From assembly GCA_947493325.1 (NCBI GenBank), contig CANLQI010000001.1:562501-626500 (forward strand): DNA of 64,000 nucleotides, given 5' to 3'. Each line of letters starts with the position of its first letter. Within the stretch, counting starts at the first letter, position 1. Positions 27,588-37,238 of this stretch are shown here, one piece after another. The stretch is from an uncultured Sphingomonadaceae bacterium. Its GTDB lineage: Bacteria > Pseudomonadota > Alphaproteobacteria > Sphingomonadales > Sphingomonadaceae. Position numbers and translations under genes: made by a program. The notes beneath the pieces are model-generated. The model made no database searches. It had not been told where the DNA came from and worked only from the letters and a program-made list of their open reading frames with translations.

Positions 27588-28961
27588 TTGGCCGCAAATT
27601 GGCAACCTGACAGTTGGAGAGCGCATGAGGCGCTGCATATTCCCGATTATAATGATGCGGCAGCACTTGCCGATGCTGAACAAACACTGAGTGATTATCC
27701 GCCACTGGTGTTTGCGGGTGAAGCGCGCAACTTGAAAGCAGACCTGGCAGAAGTCTCTGCAGGTAAAGCATTTCTTTTGCAAGGCGGTGATTGCGCCGAA
27801 AGTTTCGCCGAATTTCATCCGAACAATATCCGCGATACATTCCGCGTCATCCTGCAAATGGCTGTGGTCCTCACATATGCCTCAAAACTTCCGGTTGTGA
27901 AGCTGGGCCGTATGGCTGGCCAGTTTGCCAAACCGCGCTCGTCGCCAGTGGAGACTGTGGGTGACACCGAATTGCCGAGCTATCGCGGAGATATCATAAA
28001 TGGCATCGAATTTGATGCCGGCAAGCGAGAGCCTGATCCGCAGCGTATGGTGCGCGCTTACAGCCAAGCCGCGGCGACGCTGAATCTACTACGCGCATTT
28101 GCAAGTGGCGGTTACGCCAATTTGCAACAGGTGCATGGCTGGACCCATGATTTTATGGGACGCAGCCCCTGGGCCAAAAAATATGCCGAAATGGCGGACC
28201 GGATCAGTGAAGCTCTGGAGTTTATGGAGGCATGCGGGATTAACCCCGACACCGTGCCGCAGCTTAAGGCCACACAGTTTTACACTAGCCATGAGGCGTT
28301 ATTGCTGCCCTATGAGCAGGCAATGACGCGGCAGGATTCGCTGACTGGTGATTGGTACGACACATCGGCGCATTTCCTTTGGATTGGTGACCGCACGCGG
28401 TTTGATGGGTCTGCACACGTGGAATATATGCGCGGCATCGGTAATCCGATCGGCATGAAGTGTGGACCGAGCCTGGAGCCCGATGCGCTGATCCGCATGC
28501 TGGACACACTTAATCCTGCGCGCGAGGCGGGCCGGATCACGCTTATTACCCGTTATGGCCATGACAAGATCGAAGCCGGCCTGCCCAAGCTTGTGCGCGC
28601 CGTAAAGGCCGAAGGGCATCCGGTTATATGGTCATGCGACCCGATGCATGGCAATGTCATCAAAGCGGCCAGCGGTTATAAAACGCGGCCATTTGAACGC
28701 ATTCTTTCCGAAGTACGCGGCTTTTTTGCCGTGCACCGCGCGGAAGGTACGACGGCGGGCGGCATCCATATTGAAATGACAGGTCAAAACGTGACTGAAT
28801 GCACCGGCGGTGCTGTTGCGATTACCGATGAAACATTGGGCGATCGTTATCATACGCACTGTGATCCACGGCTTAATGCGGCGCAATCGCTTGAGCTTGC
28901 ATTTACCCTGGCGGAAATGCTGAACAGCGAGATGGCGGCACGCGGGCGGGAAGCGGCATAA
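27588..28961 (+). CDS. 3-deoxy-7-phosphoheptulonate synthase, class II
   Basis: 457 residues. First enzyme of the shikimate pathway, condensing PEP and erythrose-4-phosphate. Family motifs are [36 protein letters not shown], the WDLG-like [10 protein letters not shown] and [21 protein letters not shown] and CDPMHGN carry metal and substrate ligands. The start is TTG at 27588, supported by an ACGGAGAAAG site seven bases upstream and by the length. A 56-codon ORF for a membrane peptide begins three bases after its stop. Confidence 0.95.
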   Translation: MAANWQPDSWRAHEALHIPDYNDAAALADAEQTLSDYPPLVFAGEARNLKADLAEVSAGKAFLLQGGDCAESFAEFHPNNIRDTFRVILQMAVVLTYASKLPVVKLGRMAGQFAKPRSSPVETVGDTELPSYRGDIINGIEFDAGKREPDPQRMVRAYSQAAATLNLLRAFASGGYANLQQVHGWTHDFMGRSPWAKKYAEMADRISEALEFMEACGINPDTVPQLKATQFYTSHEALLLPYEQAMTRQDSLTGDWYDTSAHFLWIGDRTRFDGSAHVEYMRGIGNPIGMKCGPSLEPDALIRMLDTLNPAREAGRITLITRYGHDKIEAGLPKLVRAVKAEGHPVIWSCDPMHGNVIKAASGYKTRPFERILSEVRGFFAVHRAEGTTAGGIHIEMTGQNVTECTGGAVAITDETLGDRYHTHCDPRLNAAQSLELAFTLAEMLNSEMAARGREAA

Positions 28962-28963
28962 AC

Positions 28964-29134
28964 GTGGCAGAAAAAATAGTATATTCGCGTGAAGTGGTCA
29001 AAACCGGACTTTCGTTTGGCAGTGCGCTTGCCATCGTTATCAGCTATGTTGCGCATAACAGTATTTTATGGGCTGTCATCCACGGATTCCTGTCATGGTT
29101 TTATGTGATTTACTATATATTGACACAAAAATGA
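28964..29134 (+). CDS. Small membrane protein (56 aa) downstream of DAHP synthase
   Basis: An ORF of 56 codons starting with GTG, whose first base is three nucleotides after the TAA of the DAHP synthase gene. It begins AEKIVYSREVVKTGLSF, then has a hydrophobic region AIVISYVAHNSILWAVIHGF and ends SWFYVIYYILTQK. One or two membrane-spanning segments are predicted. No independent ribosome site is obvious, so translation may be coupled to the upstream gene. I believe it is real because the composition is strongly membrane-like and the placement is tight, but the function is unknown. Confidence 0.6.
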   Translation: MAEKIVYSREVVKTGLSFGSALAIVISYVAHNSILWAVIHGFLSWFYVIYYILTQK

Positions 29135-29192
29135 GACAGCGACACGAAGCATAGTTTGCATATTGTAAATTAGCGGGGCATATAGCGAATGT

Positions 29193-30470
29193 ATGAAACT
29201 GAAAGATTTCGCAAAACCGTTTCTGCCTGCTGTGGCGGCTTTGCTGTTTATTTTGCCTGTCTCTGCGCAGACTGAAAATAACGCAGAACTCGCGGCCATT
29301 CAGGCTTTAGCGGCTGATTATGACAAGGCAGTCGCACAGCTAATTACCATTACCGAAATTCCCGCACCTCCGTTTCAGGAAGAAAAGCGCGGCGCATGGA
29401 TGATGGAGCAATTCAAGGCAGTCGGGCTGGCAAATGTAACACGCGATGCAGAGGGCAATATATTGGGCCTGCGCAGGGGAAGTGGCCCTGAGGGCGGAAA
29501 ATTGCTCGTGGTATCGGCGCATCTGGATACGGTCTTTCCGCCCGAAACACCGATTAAAGTGACACGCGAAGGCGACAAACTTATGGCCCCGGGCATAGGT
29601 GATGACAGCCTGGGGCTATCCGCATTGCTGGCCTGGGCCCGTGCGATGGATGCGGGGCAGGTTACCACCAGAAACGATATATTATTTGTCGCGACTGTCG
29701 GGGAAGAAGGTCTGGGCGACCTGCGCGGTGTGCGCTACCTGTTCAATAAAGGAGCCTATAAGGACAGGATGGGCGGCTTTATTTCGGTTGATGGCAGTAA
29801 GCCGGAACGCATTGTCCATAGTGCAGTCGGTTCAAAACGCTATCGCATCATATTCAAGGGCCCGGGCGGGCATAGCTATGGTGCTTACGGAATTGTAAAT
29901 CCGATGGCAGCAATGGCGGACACTGTTCGCCGGCTATATGACGTACGCGTACCGGCAGACCCCAAAACCACCTATTCGGCCAGTGTTGTTTCGGGCGGCC
30001 GTTCTGTAAATACGATACCGGACACAATTGCTCTGGAAGTCGATATGCGTTCCCCTGACCCCACTGAATTGGAGAGGCTGGAAAACCGTTTCCTGTCCAT
30101 CGTTGATGAAGCCGTGGTGGCAGAGAATTATGCACGGAGCACAGAATATGGCGAAATTTCTGCGGAAAAAAACCGTATTGGTGACAGGCCGGCCGGATCA
30201 ACGCCTGCAGATGACGCGCTTGTAAAAGTGGCCGAGGGCGCGCTTGCAGCTTATGGATTTGAACCCAATAAAGCTGCATCTTCAACAGATTCCAATATGG
30301 CGATGAGCATGGGAATTCCAGCCATTACAATTGGTACGGGCGCAGGTGGTGGGCGTGCCCATACACTGGACGAACATTTGAATGTTGAGCGCGAAAATTT
30401 CATACGCGGCATGTCTTCGGGCCTTTTGCTGGTCATACGCGCCGCGAATATAGAATATGCGAAGGATTGA
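29193..30470 (+). CDS. Exported M20 family metallopeptidase
   Basis: 425 residues with a signal peptide (residues 1-25, ending VSAQ). Di-zinc ligands are seen in VSAHLDTVFP, GIGDDSLGLSALL and TVGEEGLGDLRG (catalytic Glu pair). The dimerisation lid follows (SAVGSKRYRIIFKGPGGHSYGAYG), and the last ligand lies in RAHTLDEHL. It resembles peptidase T/CPG2-like aminopeptidases working in the periplasm. It is followed four bases later by a lipoprotein gene. Confidence 0.9.
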   Translation: MKLKDFAKPFLPAVAALLFILPVSAQTENNAELAAIQALAADYDKAVAQLITITEIPAPPFQEEKRGAWMMEQFKAVGLANVTRDAEGNILGLRRGSGPEGGKLLVVSAHLDTVFPPETPIKVTREGDKLMAPGIGDDSLGLSALLAWARAMDAGQVTTRNDILFVATVGEEGLGDLRGVRYLFNKGAYKDRMGGFISVDGSKPERIVHSAVGSKRYRIIFKGPGGHSYGAYGIVNPMAAMADTVRRLYDVRVPADPKTTYSASVVSGGRSVNTIPDTIALEVDMRSPDPTELERLENRFLSIVDEAVVAENYARSTEYGEISAEKNRIGDRPAGSTPADDALVKVAEGALAAYGFEPNKAASSTDSNMAMSMGIPAITIGTGAGGGRAHTLDEHLNVERENFIRGMSSGLLLVIRAANIEYAKD

Positions 30471-30474
30471 GCCG

Positions 30475-31029
30475 ATGCGCATATTGAAAACAGCTTTGCC
30501 ACTTAGTCTGATATGTCTGGCTGCATCGGCGTGTGCACCAGCCATTGAGACACGTATCAGCTCTGGCGGGCAAGTGCCAGTTTCGGCGCAGGAGAAATAT
30601 ATATTTATCGTTCCGCCCGATAATATAGGCCAGGTACATACCATGGCACGAAACCTGGTCGCGGATTCACTGCATTTCAAAGACTGGAAAGAAGCGGCTG
30701 ACGGTGACTATGCCGTGTCCGTTGCATTGTCGGCGCTGCCCGCCAGCCTTGAAGTGCATGAAAATAACGCAGGCCAAGGGGGCAGGCTGATCATTGAAAA
30801 GCTGCCCAAGAAAATGGGACCGTTCGGCAGATGCGTATCAATGCAGCACAGGCTGGAAGTGAAAATATTTCGGATCGCGGACGGGCAGGAAATATTCTCG
30901 GGCATAGCCTCCGAATATCATTGCAAGGCCGATGTCTCGGAAACGCTGCCGTACCTAACTAATGCGGCGATGAGCAATTTTGGCAAATCCCCTGAAAACA
31001 GGGTTGAGACCCGGAGCGGCCGTAACTGA
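30475..31029 (+). CDS. Putative lipoprotein (DUF4136-like)
   Basis: 184 residues. The N-terminus MRILKTALPLSLICLAASAC is a lipoprotein signal with lipobox AASAC. The mature part has alternating strands (YIFIVPPDN, YAVSVALSALPASLEV, HRLEVKIFRIADGQEIFSG) like the DUF4136 fold of small envelope lipoproteins. ATG at 30475 is placed just after the M20 stop, implying one operon. It converges on the histidine kinase gene with a four-base gap and no obvious terminator. Confidence 0.7.
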   Translation: MRILKTALPLSLICLAASACAPAIETRISSGGQVPVSAQEKYIFIVPPDNIGQVHTMARNLVADSLHFKDWKEAADGDYAVSVALSALPASLEVHENNAGQGGRLIIEKLPKKMGPFGRCVSMQHRLEVKIFRIADGQEIFSGIASEYHCKADVSETLPYLTNAAMSNFGKSPENRVETRSGRN

Positions 31030-31033
31030 GGCG

Positions 31034-33325
31034 CTATCTACTCGGTTCATCAGAAATAGGTAGGATAATCTTGAACATGGCACCGCCGGTTTTGGCATTG
31101 CTCGCGCTGATCTGTCCCTCATGACGCGCAATAACGCTTTCAACATGGAAAAGACCCAGGCCAATCCCTTTAACCCTCGATCGCATGCTACCCGGTTCAC
31201 TGGTAAATTTACCGAATAATTCAGGCAGAAGTGTTTCGGAAATACCTTCACCTTCATCGACAATTGTCGTACTTATGAAATGATCTTTTCCAAACTGGCG
31301 GCGGCGCAGTGTCACCGTGATCCTGCCTTTGTCAGGGCTATATTTAATGGCATTGTCAAACAGATTGGTAATGGCACGAAACAGACTGCTGCGTTCGCCC
31401 AGAATAAAGGCATCATCGCTGCGATCATCGAACACAAATTCTATGCCGCGTGCAGATGCCAGCGGCCATAGCCCATCTGCCGCCTCCAGCATAAGATCGG
31501 CGAGCAATATGTCCTCTGGATCGAAATCCTGACTTTTCATGCGCGCCATATCAACGAAGTTATCGGCTAGATTGAGGGTGCGGTTTGCCTGCGCTGCGAT
31601 ACGGTCGTCAATATTGCGCGTACCCGCCTTTGCGGGCACTTTTTCAAGCAATGCGAGTATCGCTGCCTGCGGCGCGCGCATGTCGTGGGAGAGCAGCTGT
31701 AAAACCTCTTCGCGTTCAGCCTGCGCATTCGCAATTGTGGTGATATCGGCCATATATATAACGTGACCGCGCACATAGCCCTTGCCTGACTTTACGGCAG
31801 CACAGCGCAGTGCATAACTTCGATTGTTGCGTGCGGCAAACTCTGTATAACCAGGCGTAGGATTGCCCTGCACAAATTCCGTACGCATTGCTGTTTTCAG
31901 ATAATCTGCAACATGTTCCCAATCAAGCTGGCTGACATAAGATTGGAGCAATTCCATGATGTTCTGCTCTTCGACATCATGGCCGAAAACCGCATCGGCG
32001 GTTTTATTGGAAAGCAATATCTCACCGTTCATATCAGCAACCAGCATGGGGTCAGGCAGGTACGTAAGCGTATCGGAAACAAACCGGCGCAAATCGCGCA
32101 TCTGCGAGATTGCGTGCGTCATTTTTTCCGCTTGTGCGGTCACGACATCAACAGGCGTAAAAGCGGACGTGGGCAAGGGCAGCGGGGGCAGGGTAGCATC
32201 CATCTGATCCAGCTCATCTTCCATATAATCGCTGGTGGCTTGCAACCGGCGCCAACCCCATGTCGGATAGATAAAGGCCAGGCCTGCAAGTGCGGCGCCC
32301 GGCGCGAACCACAGGGAAGAATATAGCGCCCCGATTGTGAAAAGAAATATGAGCGTCAGTAAGCCAATCGCCACAAATAATATTGTGCGCGGCTTCCACC
32401 GCCAAAATCCGATCAACAATATCCAGCTTGGGATCAGGGATATGAGAATATGGGTGAACCGGCCAACCGGTTTGATAAAACCGCCTTTAAGCAATGTGTT
32501 GAGATAGTTGCCCATAATAGTCACGCCGGCCAATTGACCGCTGCTGCTGCCGGCAACACTATATTGGTCTCCCATTCCCGCTGCCGTGGCACCTATCAGC
32601 ACATATTTGTCTTTCATAAATGCCGAGGGTACCTGGCCAGTTGCAAGGCTTTGATAGCTCACATAGGTAAAATTGGCGCGCGGCTGAAACGGTAACATGA
32701 CAGGCTGCGTACAATCTTTTGCACTGGCTATGGCCGATTTTTCACCCATTGTGTTTTCATAGACAAGTTCCATCAGATGCCATCTTGGCTCTGCATTGCG
32801 GTCCATACGAAAGCAAGGCTCCATACGCCGTAATATTCCGTCATAATCAGGGAAAAGATTGACGTGCCCGATGTCTTTCGCAGCATTTGCAAACAGCGGT
32901 ACGGGGAGCAGTTCATCATATTCCCGCCCGTTGGAACCGGGGGTTATATATTGCAGCGGCAGGAAAACATTGCCATTTTCTGCCATGATATCCGCGAGCG
33001 CCGTGTCCAGATCCAGATCGCCCGGTTCGGTCAGCAGGATATCAAAGGCGATCGCTTTGGGCTCTGCCTGTCTGAGTACATCAAATACGGCCCAATGCAA
33101 TTCGCGTGACCATGGCCACTTGCCAAATGCGGCAAGGCTTGGCTCATCAATACCGATGATAACGATATCTTTAGGCTCTTCAGCCGCCGTAAACCGGCTT
33201 GCAGTATCATAAAACAGATTGTCCAGACGGCCGACGCCATTATAGATGGAAATTCCGGCGATCAGGAAGGTCGCAAGCGCGGCAATGACGCCCCATTCTA
33301 TCCATAGCCGTGTGCGCAGTTTCAT
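31034..33325 (-). CDS. CHASE2-PAS sensor histidine kinase
   Basis: 763 residues. An N-terminal helix (11-30) precedes an extracytoplasmic CHASE2 domain (about 35-285) with IVIIGIDEPSLAAFGKWPWSR and ..AFDILLTEPG, the CHASE2 hallmark. Three helices follow (about 290-365), then a cytoplasmic PAS (about 415-520). The HisKA box SHDMRAPQ has phospho-acceptor H547, and the HATPase has NLFDNAIKYSP (N box), DEGEGI (G1) and GIGLGLFHV (G2). It is the last gene of a three-gene cassette with a LysM-FecR protein (56 bases upstream) and an OmpR-type regulator, presumably its partner. Confidence 0.93.
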   Translation of the reverse strand: MKLRTRLWIEWGVIAALATFLIAGISIYNGVGRLDNLFYDTASRFTAAEEPKDIVIIGIDEPSLAAFGKWPWSRELHWAVFDVLRQAEPKAIAFDILLTEPGDLDLDTALADIMAENGNVFLPLQYITPGSNGREYDELLPVPLFANAAKDIGHVNLFPDYDGILRRMEPCFRMDRNAEPRWHLMELVYENTMGEKSAIASAKDCTQPVMLPFQPRANFTYVSYQSLATGQVPSAFMKDKYVLIGATAAGMGDQYSVAGSSSGQLAGVTIMGNYLNTLLKGGFIKPVGRFTHILISLIPSWILLIGFWRWKPRTILFVAIGLLTLIFLFTIGALYSSLWFAPGAALAGLAFIYPTWGWRRLQATSDYMEDELDQMDATLPPLPLPTSAFTPVDVVTAQAEKMTHAISQMRDLRRFVSDTLTYLPDPMLVADMNGEILLSNKTADAVFGHDVEEQNIMELLQSYVSQLDWEHVADYLKTAMRTEFVQGNPTPGYTEFAARNNRSYALRCAAVKSGKGYVRGHVIYMADITTIANAQAEREEVLQLLSHDMRAPQAAILALLEKVPAKAGTRNIDDRIAAQANRTLNLADNFVDMARMKSQDFDPEDILLADLMLEAADGLWPLASARGIEFVFDDRSDDAFILGERSSLFRAITNLFDNAIKYSPDKGRITVTLRRRQFGKDHFISTTIVDEGEGISETLLPELFGKFTSEPGSMRSRVKGIGLGLFHVESVIARHEGQISASNAKTGGAMFKIILPISDEPSR

Positions 33326-33381
33326 CTGACGTAAAGCTTTATCAGCGCGTGAAACTTATTGCAAACACGCTTTGATGGGGG

Positions 33382-34731
33382 TTACGTGGAGGTGAACTGT
33401 TCGAATTTGGTCCAGCTTTGGTCAATCTCTCCATCCAGGAACAACTGTGTTCCCACGCGCCAGAAATAACGGCCTTCGGGCAAATCAGAAAGAGTAAGAC
33501 CATCGGACTTGAGGCCTGATTGTTCGATAAATGCCGCGCCTGTCGGAACGAAGTTTTCAGGTTTCTGATCATCTTCGACTTTATAAAGCTGGAATTGGTA
33601 GACACGCTTGCCTTCGCCTTGACCGATCCACCGGAAATTATACCCATCCGCCGTTACAGAAGCGGTCGCCTTCACACTGTTCAAACGGCGCTTAAAGGCA
33701 ATTGTGGTTGGCAGGCCTTCCAGTCCGTTTTCACCATAGGTTGTAAATTTCGCAAAATAATTGCCATTATCGATATTGGCGATAGCAATATTATTATCGG
33801 TACTCTGTATGTCTTCAACCATCTCTATAAAGCCGCTATCGCGCGAAATCTGAATGCGATATGCTGAGGGGTTATCATCTTTATCAAGTTTGAATTCCAC
33901 AAGGTCACGTTTTTGTAAACCTGTACCCGAAACCACTTCAGGCGCTGAAACCAACTGTAGCTTGGCAAGGCCTTGCGCGCCTATAGTTGCGCCAAAACCG
34001 GGTTCGAGCGTAACACCATTGTCCGCCGCATTGGAGGCTTTGATATCCAGCCCGCCTTCAACCAGTTCCGCAAACGAGCGACCTGTTTGAGCGTCATAGC
34101 GATTACGGAAATCTGTGCCGCGCACAGCAGATACCGATATCGGCGTGCGTGTGCGGTACCGGTCTTTCTTATTGCGAAATGGTGTAACTTTGGAACGCAA
34201 GCCACCCTGGTCGAGCGAAAATTCGTAATCGATGGAATTGGTCAGCAAAATTTTGCGCAGCCGCGTTACGCGAATGACACTGTTTGATGGCATGGTCATG
34301 ATAGAACCATCGGCAAAAGCAAGCGACATGGAAGAGGCTTTGCTGGTAGCGAGTGTATCGCCTTCTGATACTGTCATGCCGACTGTCACATTGCGTGCGC
34401 GCTTGTTTTTCCCGGCCACTGCAACATCGCCGCGATAGGCACGCACTGTGCCTTTGCTGGCGGTGTATTTTAGATAGTCATGCGGAATTTTGAGCTTATA
34501 GCCCACAGGAATCGCCCGGTCATTGCGTATCTTGTTATAGCGCATAACCTCCGCATATTTTTCGGGTTTCTGAAAATAGCGATTGGCGAGTGCAATCACT
34601 GTATCGTTAGGCTGAAAAACATACACAATCTCTTCATCATCACCTGAATTTTGGGCGAGACTGGCAGATGGCAGCACAAGTGCAGCCAAAAAAAGCCAGA
34701 ATATTGTCAGGTGAGGTAGAGATTTATACAT
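33382..34731 (-). CDS. Exported LysM + FecR domain protein
   Basis: 449 residues. A signal peptide (to SLAQ, ~27) precedes a LysM-like module (about 35-85: VYVFQPNDTVIALANRYF ... GYKLKIP), then a FecR domain (about 95-200: VTVGMTVSEGDTLATSKASSMSLAFADGSIMTMPSNS). Its repeats resemble glycan- or peptidoglycan-associated FecR proteins. The C-terminal half looks like Ig/fibronectin-type beta domains (YRIQISRDSGFIEM, YFWRVGTQLF). Unlike anti-sigma FecR it has no cytoplasmic domain. Sitting between the response regulator and CHASE2 kinase, it may present an envelope signal to CHASE2; that is inference. Start 34731 was chosen by the signal peptide. Confidence 0.85.
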   Translation of the reverse strand: MYKSLPHLTIFWLFLAALVLPSASLAQNSGDDEEIVYVFQPNDTVIALANRYFQKPEKYAEVMRYNKIRNDRAIPVGYKLKIPHDYLKYTASKGTVRAYRGDVAVAGKNKRARNVTVGMTVSEGDTLATSKASSMSLAFADGSIMTMPSNSVIRVTRLRKILLTNSIDYEFSLDQGGLRSKVTPFRNKKDRYRTRTPISVSAVRGTDFRNRYDAQTGRSFAELVEGGLDIKASNAADNGVTLEPGFGATIGAQGLAKLQLVSAPEVVSGTGLQKRDLVEFKLDKDDNPSAYRIQISRDSGFIEMVEDIQSTDNNIAIANIDNGNYFAKFTTYGENGLEGLPTTIAFKRRLNSVKATASVTADGYNFRWIGQGEGKRVYQFQLYKVEDDQKPENFVPTGAAFIEQSGLKSDGLTLSDLPEGRYFWRVGTQLFLDGEIDQSWTKFEQFTST

Positions 34732-34753
34732 TATACCCTCTCGGCTGTTATAT

Positions 34754-35452
34754 TCAGCCTTTTGATTTCTCCAAAGTTTCCAGACGATAGCCATAACCGA
34801 ATACGGTGGAAATGCGAAATCCGTTTTCGGATTTCAGTTTCAGCTTGGAACGCAGGCGCGACACATGCATGTCGAGCGTACGTGTGGCAAGGTCAGCGTT
34901 GGTGCGCCAGATTGTTTCCATAATATAGGCACGTGATAATGTGCGGTCGCGGTTGCGGAACAACAGGTCAATCAGATCGAATTCTTTGGCCGTAAGGGAA
35001 ATTTCTTCACCGTGCAGATTTACTGTCTGTGCCATGCGGTCAAGTTTGTAATTCCCGTATTCCGCACTTTTTTCCATCGCTCCGCCGCCTATGGAACGGC
35101 GCAGCATGGCATTGATGCGCGCTTCGATAACATCTTCGTCTTCCGGCTTTGTGACATAGTCATCCGCGCCCGCATTCAGGGCATCGGCAATATCATTTTT
35201 CGATGTTCGGCTGGTCATCATGATAACGGGTGGTTTGTCTTCTACGCCGGTCTGCATCCATTGCAGAATCTCAAGTCCGTTCTTGCCCGGCAAATTCCAG
35301 TCAAGCAGGATAAGGTCGAAATTGTCACGGAGCATAGCCGTTGTGAACCGGTCACCATCTGTAAACGGGACCGGAATATAATCCATACTTTTCACAATAT
35401 TCTCTACATATTGCAGGATATCGGGTTCGTCATCGACGATGGCTATTCTCAT
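34754..35452 (-). CDS. OmpR/PhoB family response regulator
   Basis: 232 residues. The receiver domain has acidic pocket DDEPD, phospho-acceptor D51 (LILLDWNLPG), T in MMTS and K in VTKP. The C-terminal winged helix (about 135-228) has LTAKEFDLIDLLFRN, TRTLDMHVSRLRSKL and the FGYGYRLE end. It is first in the cassette with the LysM-FecR gene (22 bases downstream) and the CHASE2 kinase. Confidence 0.95.
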   Translation of the reverse strand: MRIAIVDDEPDILQYVENIVKSMDYIPVPFTDGDRFTTAMLRDNFDLILLDWNLPGKNGLEILQWMQTGVEDKPPVIMMTSRTSKNDIADALNAGADDYVTKPEDEDVIEARINAMLRRSIGGGAMEKSAEYGNYKLDRMAQTVNLHGEEISLTAKEFDLIDLLFRNRDRTLSRAYIMETIWRTNADLATRTLDMHVSRLRSKLKLKSENGFRISTVFGYGYRLETLEKSKG

Positions 35453-35780
35453 TATTTTTTCCTCAACACTCTTGCCGCCGCTAACGCAGGCGCATCATAT
35501 AATTTACATTTAGGCGTTAATATGCCCAAGAATCCAGCTTTACCCGACGTTCGTTACAACTGTTTACATTGCTGTATCCTAGATAACGGGCGGTTAGGCG
35601 AGAGTTATTATTTCTGCCTGCAAGTCGCTGGCCTGGAACCACCTATGCCGTGATGCAAATTATGCAATCACGGATTTGTGATTAGCATTTATGCTTGATT
35701 GGTCCTGCCGTCCAGACATGGTAAGAGCGCATGGACAGACAGAAGTCTATCACGTTTCTGTCGGTTCAAAGGGAAAGCAC
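35453..35780. promoter_or_regulatory. Intergenic region with a dyad upstream of the bd oxidase operon
   Basis: 328 bases between the divergent response-regulator and cydA genes. At 35664-35686 there is a dyad GCAATCAC-N6-GTGATTaGC, flanked by ATGCAAATTATG and CATTTATGC which extend the symmetry. This would suit a dimeric regulator of the oxidase operon. It is not a canonical FNR (TTGAT-N4-ATCAA) site. A short Cys-containing ORF in the region (35524-35653) has no ribosome site and is not called. Confidence 0.4.
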
Positions 35781-37238
35781 ATGTTTGACGGTTTAGATGC
35801 CACCATGCTCGCGCGGATACAATTCGCGTTTACAGTTAGTTTCCATTTTATTTTTCCTGCATTCTCCATCGGTCTGGCCAGCTATCTTGCTGTGCTGGAG
35901 GGACTATGGCTGAAAACCGGTAAAGAGATATATCTCGACCTGTTCAAATATTGGCGCAAGATTTTCGCCATCGCATTTGCGATGGGCGTGGTGTCGGGCA
36001 TCGTCATGTCCTATCAGTTTGGCACGAACTGGTCGGTTTTCTCGGATAAAACGGGGCCCGTGCTCGGCCCGCCCATGGCTTATGAAGTGCTGACCGCGTT
36101 CTTTCTGGAGGCCGGGTTTCTGGGCGTCATGCTGTTCGGTATGGATAAAGTCGGCAAAAAGCTTCATTATTTCGCTACCCTGATGGTCGCCATAGGTACC
36201 TGTATTTCGGCGTTCTGGATTCTGAGCGTCAACAGCTGGATGCATACGCCGACCGGCTATGAAATCGCCGCTAATGGCCAGTTTGTGCCGGGTGACAGCT
36301 GGTGGGATATTATTTTTAACCCCAGCTTTCCTTACCGGTTGGTGCATACTTTGATGGCGGCGTATCTGACGACCGCTTTCGTTATCGGCGGCGTGGCCGC
36401 GCTGCACCTGCTGCGTAACAAAATGGATATGCGGGCGCGTAAGATGTTTTCGATGGCAATGTGGATGGCGGCACTTGTGGCGCCGCTACAGATTTTCGCG
36501 GGCGACCTGCACGGACTGAACACGCTGGAGCACCAGCCCGCCAAGGTGATGGCGATGGAGGGGCATTTTGACAGTCATCCCGATGGTGCACCGCTGATCC
36601 TGTTTGGTATTCCCAACAGTGAAGAAAAGCGCATCGACTATGCCGTCAAAATCCCCAAAATGGGATCGCTCATCCTAAAGCATGACCCGAATGCGCCGCT
36701 TGATGGGCTTGATACGATTGACGATGACAAGGAACCACCTGTCGGCATGGTATTCTGGTCGTTTCGCATCATGGTCGGCATCGGCTTCGCGATGCTTGGC
36801 ATCGGTTTATGGAGCCTGTTCGCGCGCTGGCGTAAAAAGCTTTATGACTGGAGCCTGCTCCACCGCGCCGCCATTTTGATGGGACCGTCGGGATTTGTTG
36901 CGGTGATCGCAGGGTGGATTACAACTGAAGTCGGACGGCAGCCTTACACGGTTTATGGATTGCTCACCACGGCGGACAGTGTCTCGCCGCTTGATGCGCC
37001 TGCCGTGGGGGCATCGCTTATGGCTTTTGTGATCGTCTATTTCATTATGTTCGGCGCGGGTACGCTGTATATTTTACGGCTGATGAATAAACCCGTCACC
37101 GGGACCGAGAAAACTGCCGAAAGCGGCCCGATCCGCACTGCGGGTATCACACCCGCGCAGGAAGAGCAGGCACGCGGCAAAGGCGGCAATGATGCCGAGT
37201 GGGGTATCGAGCAGGCTGATAAAGGAGAGGGCGCATGA
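35781..37238 (+). CDS. cydA: Cytochrome bd ubiquinol oxidase subunit I (CIO type)
   Basis: 485 residues, nine predicted helices. H22 in SFHFIFPAFSIG is the b595-side ligand, YRLVHTLMAAYL and SFRIMVGIGF carry the b558 His and Met, and DLHGLNTLEHQPAKVMAMEGHFD is the quinol region. The Q-loop after it is short, as in the cyanide-insensitive (CioA) branch rather than E. coli CydA. Start 35781 has AAAGGGAAAG upstream; the frame runs to 35691 without homology. It is first of an overlapping cydA-cydB-DUF2474 operon; cydDC are not in the window. Confidence 0.95.
   Translation: MFDGLDATMLARIQFAFTVSFHFIFPAFSIGLASYLAVLEGLWLKTGKEIYLDLFKYWRKIFAIAFAMGVVSGIVMSYQFGTNWSVFSDKTGPVLGPPMAYEVLTAFFLEAGFLGVMLFGMDKVGKKLHYFATLMVAIGTCISAFWILSVNSWMHTPTGYEIAANGQFVPGDSWWDIIFNPSFPYRLVHTLMAAYLTTAFVIGGVAALHLLRNKMDMRARKMFSMAMWMAALVAPLQIFAGDLHGLNTLEHQPAKVMAMEGHFDSHPDGAPLILFGIPNSEEKRIDYAVKIPKMGSLILKHDPNAPLDGLDTIDDDKEPPVGMVFWSFRIMVGIGFAMLGIGLWSLFARWRKKLYDWSLLHRAAILMGPSGFVAVIAGWITTEVGRQPYTVYGLLTTADSVSPLDAPAVGASLMAFVIVYFIMFGAGTLYILRLMNKPVTGTEKTAESGPIRTAGITPAQEEQARGKGGNDAEWGIEQADKGEGA

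Noticed and set aside
35524-35653. Cys-containing 43-codon ORF upstream of cydA (plus strand)
   Set aside because: No ribosome site, low-quality composition and overlap with the presumed promoter region.
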